Below are positions 12,230-23,231 of a DNA stretch of 64,000 nt, piece after piece (within the stretch, counting starts at the first letter, position 1; each line of letters opens with the position of its first letter). Both the position numbers and the translations under genes were made by a program. Source of the stretch: Vitis vinifera (Eukaryota > Streptophyta > Magnoliopsida > Vitales > Vitaceae); contig NC_081807.1 of NCBI RefSeq assembly GCF_030704535.1, positions 5,001,001-5,065,000 on the forward strand, in the 5' to 3' direction. Below the pieces are notes generated by a model. It saw nothing but the letters and a program-made list of their open reading frames with translations, made no database searches and had not been told where the DNA came from.

Positions 12230-12879
12230 ATGGGTTTCACTTCTGGACAAGGAATAGTCACCTTACTGGTGTTAATTGCTTCCCTGTTAGCGGTCGGTAT
12301 GGCAAACAGACCCATTGCAGGTAAGCCTGCAAATCACTGGAATTCCGGCTTCAATCACAGCATTTGGGGTCCCAGAAACAATCCTTTCCACCCCAATAAT
12401 ACCCGGCCTCCCAAGAAGTTCATCGTCGGTGGATCGGAGCGCTGGCGCTACGGCTTTAACTACACTGATTGGGCTCTCAAGAATGGACCCTTCTACATTA
12501 ACGATACTCTGGGTGAGTTTTATATCTATATCATCAACAATACTTCCATTTTTGATACTTAAGAAGAAAATGAAATAACCCCTCTGTATTAATTGTTAAT
12601 ATGATGCTGGATTCAGTGTTCAAGTATGATCCTCCAAACAGCACCACATTTCCTCACAGCGTATACTTGCTGCCAAACTTTGGGAGCTTCCTGACGTGCG
12701 ATCTGAGCAGAGCCAAGCAAGTGGCTACGGTGGCGCAAGGAGGCAGCAAGGGGTTTGAGTTTGTGCTAAAGAACTTGTGGCCTCACTACTTTGCCTGCGG
12801 GGAACACAATGGGCTGCACTGCAAAGAGGGAATGATGAAGTTCTCTGTGATGCCGCTGTTTCGTCCCTGCCATGGCTGA
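12230..12879 (+). CDS. Phytocyanin-like secreted blue copper protein, copy 2 (most diverged)
   Basis: Exons 12230-12512 and 12617-12879, with a 104-bp GT-AG phase-1 intron, give 181 residues. The architecture matches copy 1: a signal peptide to about residue 26, an Asn/Pro-rich linker three residues shorter, then the cupredoxin domain. Expected ligands are His108, Cys155, His162 and Met167, with a Cys122-Cys163 disulfide. The ligand loop reads CGEHNGLHC. Differences cluster in the linker and in surface residues (for example a basic SRAKQ and GGSKG where the others have SRAEQ or SKAEQ and GGGEG), and the C-terminus is RPCHG, adding a cysteine. Its proximal promoter is also diverged. It is the likely oldest divergence within the array. 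Confidence 0.88.
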
Positions 12880-13140
12880 TCATGAATGGAGAATGGCTAG
12901 GGAAGATGCAGTGCTTCTTCTTCTTATGTGTTTTTTTTGCTTAATTTCCATGTTCTGAATTTTAAAGAAATAAAGAGTCTTCAGACTCAACAGTTGTAGG
13001 ATATCCAGCAATACAAAAATGTAATGGTTTGTTTACACGTCTGAGAGAAAAGATATACAAATTTTATAACTGTTTTTGTATTAATCATGAACAATCAACT
13101 TATTTGTTTAATATAATTAAATTAAAATTGACATTTCTTT
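12880..13140. other. 3' flank of phytocyanin gene 2
   Basis: Short AT-rich DNA ending at the start of duplication unit B. An AATAAA-like hexamer (AAATAAAG near 12,968) is a plausible polyadenylation signal. Nothing else is seen. Confidence 0.4.
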
Positions 13141-13351
13141 CATTATTTTTTATAATAATAAAAAAAACAAAAGTAATATTATGATGGTGATGATAATGAT
13201 GATGATGTTGATACAAAATTGGGTAAATGCCTTCCTTCTAGGATTATGAAAAATAATTTTCTTTTTATATACACAAAAATCCTAATTAAAATATAATATG
13301 AAGTTTAATAAAATTGAAAAGTGCAAACCAATAAAAATAAATGTCATTTTA

Positions 13352-13723
13352 GGTCTTGTTTGATAACTAATTTCAAAAACAATTCTAAAAAATAATTTTT
13401 TTAAAAAGTTTTTAAAATTGATCTTTCATATTTTATAGAATTTGAGAATTTAAAATATTTTTAAATATGTTTTAAAAATTATTTTTATATCTAATATTTT
13501 ATTTTAATAATTCTACATGTTAATATAATTATTTCTTAAAACAATCCTCATAAAATAAGTAAAAATAATAAAAAATAATTAAAAAATGTTATTTAAAAAC
13601 ATATTATTTTTTGTTCTTAAGGACAAAAAAGAAAAAATAATTTTGAATTGTCAAACGTATTTTCTACATTTTTTATTCTTGAGAACTATTTTCAATTCTT
13701 AAAAATGGTTCACAAACCAATCC
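13352..13723. mobile_element. Tourist-like MITE upstream of phytocyanin gene 3
   Basis: Paralogous copy of the MITE at 175-554, flanked by TTA (13,349-13,351 and 13,724-13,726). It has weak inverted ends (GGTCTTGTTTG on the left, CAAACCAATCC on the right). It was inherited through the block duplication rather than inserted independently. Confidence 0.6.
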
Positions 13724-15349
13724 TTAAACTTTCTTAAAATTTTTCAAACTTCTTTTGACTTTGTATTATTATTTGACCAAATCAAAAACCATATGCTTAC
13801 CTTAATTCAACATTTTCAATTCAAAAATCTTAATATAAGACTCAATAATTGTGAAACAGTCTCAAATCAAATCTTGAGAGTAAAATATCTACTTCAACCA
13901 CTACACTATAACATCTTCAATTCTCTTGTTCCTGATTACAAGCTCCTTTGATTTTATTTGTCTTGGTAGCAACCCATGATAAAAATTTACATGGATGTTA
14001 ACTAATAAAATTTAAAATCAATTGTGGTCGGTTCTATCTGCACCAAGCCTGTGGACGGCAGTGAAATTAATCCTATTTTTGTTAAGTTAAATACATTGAA
14101 ACGAAGTTGCAAAAATCGTAACATGACACTATGTCGATGATCGCATGATGATAGGTGATGTTTGCAATACCAAAATTCAACCTTTGTTTTTTAAATTGTT
14201 TGTAAGAGGGATGAATATTTAACATGTTTTAGCTAGATTGAGTCAATGTCCACCAATGGTTAATTCCCCACTTTGTATTTGCCATGATTTGGTCAAATCT
14301 CATGCTTTTTTCAATTTTTTTTTTTTTAAGAAAAACCAATTTTGTATGAGAGGATTATAGCTACACATGTTTAGTTGAGAGGATTATACCCAATGGTTTG
14401 TCATCATTAAGGACTGAAAATGAATGCACAATTTTTTTTGTAATTGAGTCAAGATGTTATGCTAAATGTAATTATGTCCAGAAAAAGTTTAGTTCAACAT
14501 TATCTATCTTTCATTGACTTTAAAATTTCTTCAGATAAAATATTCTATTGAAAACATTTTGTAACACATTTCATTCTTTAGATTTATTTAGGCAAATGGG
14601 TAGTAATGTTAATCCTAGTATTAGATTGTGAAGCTTGAATCAATCTTGCTGCACTATATAATGGACGTTGAAGGTTCAAATCAACATTGAGCTAAGGAGA
14701 ATTGAATTATACTATTAGCTTACAGGTGTTTTAAGGGAGTAGTGCCTCTAGTAAATTTTTGTTTATTTATTGAATGATGAATCTATCCCTATCATATTTT
14801 AACTCTTCTATGGTTTAAGATTTGTTTTTAGAGAAAAAAATTCAAAGTATGATCATAAATTATGAGAAAAGAGAGTCTTGTTATTATAATCATTCTTTTT
14901 CTTTTTATTAATGGATTATTGAGTATTGGTGTGCTCCCTAAACGTAAGCATCATATTGATCATTAAATCATATTAAAACCTCTCGTCTTTCTTTATTTCT
15001 ACTTGTGCTTATGGTTAGGTTAATACTTGATCAGTACATAACATCCATAATTAATTAGTGCATGGACACATGATACATGGCATAAGTTTTAAGTGCCGAA
15101 GCATGAGGACAATGTGAAGCCAAATGAAAATTAGGCCCTTAGCCTACCCTCCGCTAATCTTGACTCATAAGAAGCTGTCACAAATTTACCAGTGTATGAG
15201 AAAAAAACTTAGAAGATAAGAGGACCCAAGTGGAAGACACACCCAATTCAACAAATTCTGCACAACTTTTTCCATGTTCCTACAAACCAACCCAATAATT
15301 CAGCTAGCAAAAGGTAATTTTGGCCCTTCTGCACTTGTCCATTAATTCC
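13724..15349. other. Upstream region of phytocyanin gene 3, no gene seen
   Basis: Matches 555-2158 upstream of gene 1, with small indels including loss of a short stretch near 14,375. Non-coding and AT-rich. Confidence 0.65.
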
Positions 15350-15359
15350 TATATATAAA
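15350..15359 (+). promoter_or_regulatory. TATA box of phytocyanin gene 3
   Basis: TATATATAAA, about 100 bp before the ATG, in the same context as gene 1. Confidence 0.7.
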
Positions 15360-15459
15360 CCCTATCAACTCATATGCGCCACCATTCATTTCCACAATCA
15401 AGTTTCCATCTCTAGTTTAAGATATCATTAATGTCAGGCAGATAAAAGATAGTCAAGAG

Positions 15460-16116
15460 ATGGGTTTCACTTGTGCACAAGGGGTACTCACCTTATTGGT
15501 ATTAACTGCGTCCATGTTAGCAGTTGGTACGGCAAGCAGACCCATTGCAGGCAGGCCTGCAAACTATTCGAATTTCGGCTTCAACCACAGCTTTTGGGGT
15601 CCCAGAAATGGTCATCCATTTCACCCCAATAATAATAGCACCCGACCTCCCAAGAAGTTCATCGTGGGTGGATCAGACCACTGGCGCTATGGCTTTAACT
15701 ACACTGACTGGGTTTTCAATAATGGCCCCTTCTACGTTAATGATACTTTAGGTCAGTCTTATATTTATCAATCAAAAAATATTTCCATTTTCGATACTTG
15801 ATTTCTCTGATCTTTGCATGGCGGAATTGTGTATAATATGGTGATTGTTGCAGTGTTCAAGTATGATCCTCCAAGCAAGACAACATTTCCTCACAGTGTG
15901 TACTTGCTGCCAAATCTTCGGAGCTTCATGACATGCGACCTCAGCAGGGCGGAGCAGGTGGCTACGGTGGCTCAAGGAGGCGGTGAGGGTTTCGAGTTTG
16001 TGCTGAAGAACTGGTGGCCTCACTACTTTGCCTGCGGGGAACATGATGGGGTGCATTGCAAAGAGGGGATGATGAAGTTCTTTGTGATGCCGCTGATTGG
16101 TCCTTACCATGGCTGA
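15460..16116 (+). CDS. Phytocyanin-like secreted blue copper protein, copy 3
   Basis: Exons 15460-15751 and 15854-16116, separated by a 102-bp phase-1 intron, give 184 residues. It is nearly identical to copy 1, with a few substitutions (for example NYSNFGFNHS in the linker, a conserved-site change WVFNNG where copy 1 has WALNNG, and CGEHDGVHC in the ligand loop). Ligands fall at the same residues as copy 1: His111, Cys158, His165 and Met170. The intron is also nearly identical to copy 1's, so the two arose by the recent block duplication. The reading frame is intact, so the gene is probably functional. Confidence 0.88.
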
Positions 16117-19100
16117 TCAATGGAGAATTGGCCAGGGAAGAAGAAGATGCAGTGCTTCAGTGTTTCAGGCGTTTGCTAATTTGGAAACAATAAGATTTGA
16201 GTTGTGGGAGGATTTAATCCTAGAATATATAGCAATATTGATCATCAGTACTGTTGGTATGCTGCTGATTTGCTTCATATGTTTTAGAAATATAAAACAC
16301 ACTAATTTCATTAATACTCTTCTTAGTTTTATGTATTAATAGATGTCACGATTGGTTACATATATATAACTATATAAGATAAAGCAGTTCCATATATGGA
16401 AATTTAAAGGGATTGTCTTAGCATTTGGGGCCAGTTTCATTTCCTTCCCCTTTTTATAACTTCTTAATTACATATTTGCATTAAAGTGAAATTATATTTC
16501 CAAAGGCATATATGTTTGGAAGGTATTATTGAAAACAATTCCACAAAATAGTTTTTTTTTTTCTAATTATTATTTGATATTTTGTAAAAATTAAAGGTAA
16601 TTTTAAAACTTGAAATGTTTTTAATTTATTTTTCTATATTTTTAAATACTTTCTAAAAAATAACTTTTAGGGTTAAATGTATTTTAACCCTTCAAATTTT
16701 TGCATATTTTACACTTTTTTCCCTCACGTTCAAAACCTAATAGCTTACAACTCAAACTCATTAAAACCAATACTTTGCCTCTAATTACAAACCCTCCTTA
16801 CATTAATAAAACAAATGATTTTTTTTCACACTTGGTTCAAACATTGAATTTGGATAGACCCAATTTTGAATTAATAGTTTTAAAGTAAAATTTCTCAAAA
16901 ACCTTTAAAATATAGTAGTCATGAATTTTTATTTTTAAAATTTTTTTATTAAAGAGATGTGTACATGACTACTCATGATTTTTCATATAACGGTGAATTG
17001 CGATAACTTTAAACTTGGGTAATAAGTATTTTTTTCACATTTTAATATTATTTCTTCACTTAATAAACTATTCATTGACTGTTATAATCAATTTGAGAAG
17101 TATTCGGCTTGGAATGTGATAAAGTAAAGCATAAAACATGTCAAAGGTTGAGAAAGTAATTATCTAACCCTAATTTTATGGTATTTTATTTTCAATCCTT
17201 GTTTGTATTTGTATAATTATCTTTTAAAATAACTTTAAGAAAATAAATAAAAACAATTAAAAGTAACTAAAATATGTTTTAAAAAAATATTTTATTCTAT
17301 ATTTTTAACAACAAAAAATTGTTTTCTATTTTTTAATTATCAAACATATTTTTCTTTTTCTTTTTTTTTTTAAATTGGGTTTTATATGGGTGGGAGAGGT
17401 TATGATCAAGCCAAAAGATGATATAGTTTTGTCCATCTTATAAGGGCAACTCAAGTTTGCTTTCATACGTGGTATTTTTTGTGATGTCTCACGTAACAAA
17501 AAATTGATTTTAAAGAATTACCTCTCAAATCAATTCAAAAATGATTTCAAGTGATTTTATACCTATTGTTAAAAGTAATTTTTAATCTTTACCAAAATCT
17601 TAATATTGTTTTCAAGTATTATGAGATACTTTACCCTTCCTAATGTATTGTTAAATTAAGGATTGATATATAATTATTATTAATTTCAATCTACACATAT
17701 TCTTTACTCATATGCGTGATGCAGTACTATTTCTTGCTTCTTACTCGATCACTTCAAAATTGTATTGAAACTTAACGGCTTGAATCCTTAATCTTTGTCT
17801 TTCCTCAAAAGAAATTTTAAGATTTTATGGTTAAAACCTGGATTTTGAAAGTTTAAGAATGATGGTGAAGTAGTGACAAAAATAATCTTTCCTCTAGATA
17901 CATATCGCCCTTATCGAATTTATTTCTTTTTATATGCATAAAAACCCGAATTAAAATACATATGATAGAAAGTTTAATAAAGTTGAAAAGTGAAAACCAA
18001 GTTTTTTTTTCTTTTAAAAAAAAAATGATATTTTAAACTTTCTTGAATTTTTTTTACTTCTTTTAATTTTCTTGTTATTATCTGACCAAATCAAAAACTA
18101 TATACTTACCTTAATTTAGTATCTTTGATTCAAAAATGCTAGTACAAGATTCAATAATAGTGAAGTATTCTCAAATCAAATCTTTAGAATAAAATTATCA
18201 ACTTTAACCATTATATTAATACCTTGGATCCTTCCTCTTATAAGCTCATATGATTTTAATTATGTTAATGACATCTCACAACAAAAATTTCATAAGCTTT
18301 TCGTTGATTATATTTTATTCACATCGTATGAGGTTTAGCGTAATTACACTAAATTTCATTTAGTTTCAAATTTTGTAAGTTTATTTCATTTACAAAATTT
18401 ATATTTTTTGATAATATAATCTATTTTTAGAGGTTTATTAAATACATTTATCTAAAATATTTTTTCTTAATTTTTTTTTTCTTCATAAGGTACTAATCCA
18501 TGGATTTTAAAATAAATGATGGTTGATTAATCGTTGAAAGCATTTAAACAAATTTCCAAAGATGGTAACAAGATCCTATGCAAGTGCATGATGCTATGGT
18601 GACGTTTGCAATACTAAAATTCAACTCTTTTTTAAAAAAAAAAAAAAATTGTTTGCAAGAGGAATGAATATTTAACATGTTTCAGCTAAATTGAGTCAAT
18701 GCCCACCAATAGTTAATTCCCCACTTTGTACTTGCCTTGATTTGGTCAAATCTCATGCCTTTTTTCAATTAAAAAGAAAGGCAAAAAAAAAAGGCAATAT
18801 TGTATGAGAGGGTTACAGCTACACACGTTTAGTTGGCTAAAAAGCCTTCCAAATGCTTTCCATAGATTACACAATATCAAATTAGGATTCACCCAATGGT
18901 CTGTCATCATTAAAGACTGAAAATGAATGCAAAATTTTTTGTAATTGAGTCAAGATGTTATGGCAAACGTAATTATGTACTTAGTTCAACTTTTTCTGTA
19001 TTTCATTGACATTAAAATTACTTCCGATAAAATATTATCTTGAAAACATTTTGTAACTCATTTTAACCCTTAGATTAATTTAGATAAATGTATAATAATA

Positions 19101-19863
19101 TTAATTCAAGTATTGAATTATGAACCTTGAATCAGTTGTATCATTGCATTATATTGGAAAGGTTCAACTCCCCATCGAGCTTGCGAGAATCAAGCTACAT
19201 AGTCAGTTCATAGGAGTGTAAGAGAGTAATACTCCTAACTAATTTTTCTCTATATATTGAATGATGAATTTATTCTTATTACATTTTAACTCTCTTATAA
19301 TTTAAGGTTCATTTTTAAAGAAAAAAAAAATCAAAGTGCGATAATAAATTAAGAGAAAAGGGAGACTTTATCATTGGAATCTTCTTTTCATTTGATTAGT
19401 AGATTATTGAGTGATGGTGTGCTCCCTAAATGTGGGGATCATATCGGTCAATGAACCACATTAAAATCTTGTCTTTCTTTATTTTTACTTGTGCTTGTGG
19501 CTTGTGGTTTGTGGTTTGGGTTAATACCCAACCAGTGTATGACATCCATAATTAATTAGTAGATAGCTAGACACATGATACATAGCATAAGTTTTAAGTG
19601 CCTAAGCATGAGGACAATGTGAAGCCAAATGAAAATTAGGACCTTAGCCTACCCTCCACTAATCTTGACCCATAAGAAGCTGTCACATATTTACCACTGT
19701 GTATGAGAAAAAAACTCAGAAGATAAGAGGACCCAAGTGGAAGCTGACACACCCAACTCAATAAATTCTGCACCACAATACTTTCCATGTTCCTACCGTC
19801 CTACGTACCAACCCAATAGTTTAGCAGAAGGTAATTTTGGCCCTTCTGCACTTGTCCATTTCC
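16117..19863. other. Intergenic DNA between phytocyanin genes 3 and 4
   Basis: Matches 2,926-5,434 and 9,757-10,520 of unit A, without the solo LTR. The uninterrupted target site is at about 18,663-18,685. Right of about 19,430 it resembles the proximal promoters of genes 1 and 3. No gene is supported. Confidence 0.7.
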
Positions 19864-19873
19864 TATATATAAA
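19864..19873 (+). promoter_or_regulatory. TATA box of phytocyanin gene 4
   Basis: TATATATAAA, about 100 bp before the ATG, with the same flanks as genes 1 and 3. Confidence 0.7.
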
Positions 19874-19972
19874 CCCTATCAACTGATATATGCCTCCATT
19901 CATTCCCACAATCAAGTTTCAATCTCTGGTTTAATATTCATTAATTTCAGGCAGATAAAAGATAGCCAAGAG

Positions 19973-20642
19973 ATGGGTTTCACTTCTGCACGAGGGGTAC
20001 TCACCTTACTGGTATTGACTGCTTCCATGTTAGCAGTTGGTTTGGCAAGCAGATCCATTGCAGGCAGGCCTGCAAACTATTGGAATTTCGGCTTCAACCA
20101 CAGCTTTTGGGGTCCCAGAAATGGTCATCCATTCCACCCCAATAATAATAATACTACTCGACCTCCCAAGAAGTTCATCGTCGGTGGATCGGAGCACTGG
20201 CGCTATGGCTTTAACTACACTGACTGGGCTCTCAATAACGGTCCCTTCTACGTTAATGATACTTTAGGTCAGTTTATTACTTGTATCTATCAGGAATATT
20301 TACATTCTCGATACTTAATTTTTCTGCTCTTCGCACGGCAGAATTGTAAGACAATGAAATGATATGGTGATTGTTGCAGTGTTCAAGTATGATCCTCCAA
20401 GCAAGACAACATTTCCTCACAGTGTGTACTTGCTGCCAAACCCTTGGAGCTTCTTGACATGCGACCTCAGCAAGGCGGAGCAGGTGGCTACGGTGGCTCA
20501 AGGAGGCGGTGAGGGTTTCGAGTTTGTGCTGAAGAACTGGTGGCCTCACTACTTTGCCTGCGGAGAACACGATGGGTTGCACTGCAAAGAGGGGATGATG
20601 AAGTTCTTTGTGATGCCGCTGCTTGGTCCTTACCATGGCTGA
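19973..20642 (+). CDS. Phytocyanin-like secreted blue copper protein, copy 4 (mosaic)
   Basis: Exons 19973-20267 and 20380-20642, with a 112-bp phase-1 intron, give 185 residues (an extra Thr in the Asn-rich linker). Ligands are expected at His112, Cys159, His166 and Met171, with a Cys126-Cys167 disulfide. The ligand loop is CGEHDGLHC, with the extra His. The coding sequence and proximal promoter resemble copies 1 and 3, but the distal upstream DNA resembles copy 2. A few positions (TSARG near the N-terminus, KKFIVGGSEHW) recall copy 2 and suggest conversion or crossover. Like its siblings it is predicted to be secreted and soluble. Confidence 0.88.
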
Positions 20643-21059
20643 TCAATGGAGAATTGGCCAGGGAAGAAGAAGATGCAGTGCTCCAGTGTTTCAGGCTTTT
20701 GTTAATTTGGAAACAATAAGATTTGAGTTGTGGGAGGATTTAATCCTAGAATATATAGCAATATTGATCATCAGTACTGTTTGTATGCTGCTGATTTGCT
20801 TCATATGTTTTAGAAAAATAAAAACACACACTAATTTTATTAATATTGTTCTTAATTTTATGTAACAGATGTCATGATCGATTTCATATCAGATAAAAAG
20901 GTTCTTCGGAAATATAAAGGGCATCGTCTTGCATTTTGTGGCCACTTTCATTTCCTTCTTTATAACTCTTGCGCGCTTAATTGGAATGAAGTGAAATTAT
21001 AATACTAAACTTCTCTATTTTGATGCAAGAGATGAAGCATAAGCCAAGCAGACTAAGGT
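20643..21059. other. 3' flank of phytocyanin gene 4
   Basis: The first ~350 bp match the 3' flanks of genes 1 and 3. The match to the array then ends near 21,000, which marks the right edge of the duplicated region. Confidence 0.6.
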
Positions 21060-21478
21060 CTTATTTGTGTTTTAGTTCATAGTTTGGTGAGTATGCATGG
21101 TGGAGGTACCCGCCATAGCAGACGATCAACCCTCCCGTGTCGCGGGGTTGCCCACCCGCTTGGGTCGGGTGGCGGATTTCACTACAACTGTTGAAAAGTC
21201 CCAATCCTAGTGGCTTCCGGGTGTTTCCGGGAAGGAGTACCTGGAACCACATCAGTCGAATATTATCTCCCGAGCAAGAAGCCCTCCTGATTCCGTTTAA
21301 GCCTACAGTTGTCTGATAACTCGCCCTAGTTGATCTTAGAAGAACTCAAAACAGAGTATTAGGAAGAAGCTTCCGGGCCGCTACATGGTCTATGTGGCAT
21401 AAATAATGAAGGCTATGACAACGTACAAGGAATGAATCCCCAAGAAGAATCTTGTACGGGCCAGCCATGCAGTTGTTA
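21060..21478. other. GC-richer insertion, possibly organelle-derived DNA
   Basis: This block of about 400 bp is markedly less AT-rich than its flanks. It includes TGGTGGAGGTACCCGCCA, GGGTCGGGTGGCGG and CGGGCCGCTACATGG. The texture resembles plant mitochondrial DNA (a NUMT). No intact gene is visible. A transposon fragment is the main alternative. Confidence 0.4.
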
Positions 21479-21482
21479 TATT

Positions 21483-21483
<1 letters not shown>

Positions 21484-21513
<30 letters not shown>
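21484..21513. repeat. (TA)n microsatellite
   Basis: About 14 TA dinucleotides immediately left of the LTR-like segment. Confidence 0.9.
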
Positions 21514-21515
<2 letters not shown>

Positions 21516-22270
21516 TTGGTTAAAAAATAAAGTGTAAGAAGAGTTAACTTTTGAAAATAACTTTTGGAAAATAAAGTGTAAGAAGGGTTACACTTTTAAT
21601 GTGTGATTTAAACACATGATTAAGTTTTGAAATGTTACAAAACTTGAAAGGTTGAGGAAGACAATGAGTCTTCTCATCTTTGTAACTTTATAAACTTAAG
21701 AGGTTAAGTGTAAGAGAGTTACACATTTGAGATTAAATCATGTTTAATGTGTGAATTAAACATATGATTTAATTTTGAATGTTACAAAGATGAAGAGGTT
21801 GAGGAAGACAATGAGTCTTCTCATCTTTGTAACTTTATAAACTTAAGAGGTTAAGTGTAAGAGAGTTACACATTTGAGATTAAATCATGTTTAATGTGTG
21901 AATTAAACATATGATTTAATTTTGAATGTTACAAAGATGAAGAGATTGAGGAAGACAATGAGTTTTTCTCATCCTTGTAACCTTTTTTCAACCCTAAGAG
22001 TGCTATATATATGACTTTTCTTCTTTTTGAAATCTCATGCAGAAAAGTGAAAAGGCTTGATCAATCCCAAGACTATTTCCATTTAGTTCCCAAAAGATTT
22101 CTAGAGGTGGGAGGAAATAGAGTCTTTGGACAAAGTTCCAAGAACTTGTTTGAGCCTTTCTTGTGTTCTTCTTCTTCTTGTTCTTATTTTGTATCTTTGA
22201 GAGTTTTATTGTATCAAAGTGAGTGTGTGAGAGTGTTTCCTTTCTCCATTGTATCCAAATTTTTTCAACA
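21514..22270 (+). mobile_element. LTR-like segment (possible Copia-type solo LTR)
   Basis: Starts TGTTGGTTAAAA after the TA repeat and can be read to end at TTTTTTCAACA. It contains a TATA box (GCTATATATATGAC near 22,003) followed by T-rich leader-like sequence, as in Copia LTRs. I could not find a convincing target-site duplication, a primer-binding site or internal domains, so the borders are tentative. Confidence 0.35.
21560..22000. repeat. 147-bp tandem repeat, about 3 copies
   Basis: The phrase TTGAGGAAGACAATGAG recurs near 21,652, 21,799 and 21,946, giving a constant 147-bp period. Each unit contains an inverted repeat, GTTACAAAGATGA ... TCATCTTTGTAAC. The last two units are almost identical; the first is diverged. 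Confidence 0.85.
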
Positions 22271-22439
22271 GCAGTTGTATTTGATTTGAGAAGCCTATAA
22301 AGGAAGATGAAGAACAAGAGAGAAACCAGATCCTTATGCTAATTAGCGAAGGCACCTATCAATAGAAGAGACAATACTTAGAAGTTGGCTAGCGACTCGA
22401 ATAGTCAATAGATCACCACATCTAGGAAGGTTGAGCACC

Positions 22440-23010
22440 AACTAAGATGATTAAAGAAATACCAAGTTACATGTAAAACTTAAATATGTTTACCACTTAA
22501 TTACTTAAATTAATTTTAAGTTAAATTATTTTTAAATTGTTAACTTAAAACTTGTTATTTAAATTTTATTTTAAGTATTAAGATTATTTGGTAAAATAAA
22601 CTTAAAATTTATTTTAAATCATCAAATTAATATTTTTATCCTCATTAATTTTTAGTAATAATTATATTTTTATTAATTTTAAGTAATAAATTTATTTGTT
22701 AAATATTTATATTTAAAGTATTATATATGCATAAAAGAAATATAAAAAGACTTGGTATAAAAGACGAGATGTGAATGTAAAGTCATATAATTGTAAAATA
22801 TATCCTCATTAAATATGGACAAAAATGAGATAATAGAGATTTAAAAATAAATTAAGTTAATTATTTTAATTTAATACTAAAAGTTCATTTTTACTTTAAA
22901 TTGTGATATGAAATCATTTTACCAAACATTTTTAACTTATTTAATAATTTAAATTAATTTATTACATCGTAATAACTCATTAAGTTGATTTACCGAACAT
23001 CTTTAAGATG
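22440..23010. repeat. AT-rich MITE-like segment
   Basis: Shares long phrases (TTTAAGTATTAAGATTATTTGGTAAAA, TAAATCATCAAATTAATAT, TTTACCGAACATC) with the elements at 53,563-54,312. It is probably another degenerate copy of that family. The ends are not resolved. Confidence 0.4.
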
Positions 23011-23231
23011 ATATTTGGTTGAGGAAAATATGAGGAAATTAAATACAGGGGAAAAGAAGTTGAAAGGAAAAGTAGTAGGAAATAAGAAAGAAAATTTTAA
23101 AGTCAAATTATTTGATAAATCAAATAATATTTTATAAAATTAAAAAGATTTGATTATGTATTTGAAAGGCATGATCATTTGTTCTTAACAGAGCTGGAGG
23201 AGGGTTGGAAGACGATATCAGAGAGGGAGGG

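Larger units (their letters stand above)
13141..19430. repeat. Segmental tandem duplication, unit B
   Basis: This is the second copy of the two-gene block. It lacks the 4.3-kb solo LTR, so it keeps the uninterrupted target site near 18,670, and it is therefore shorter than unit A. Small indels and substitutions separate the copies. Right of about 19,430 the match changes partner: the DNA resembles the promoter and gene of copies 1 and 3 instead of copy 2. Confidence 0.85.

Noticed and set aside
23205-23231. Upstream extension of the SCNM1-like protein
   Set aside because: The extension begins at TTG, not ATG. The family N-terminus MSVFGG starts at 23,232.
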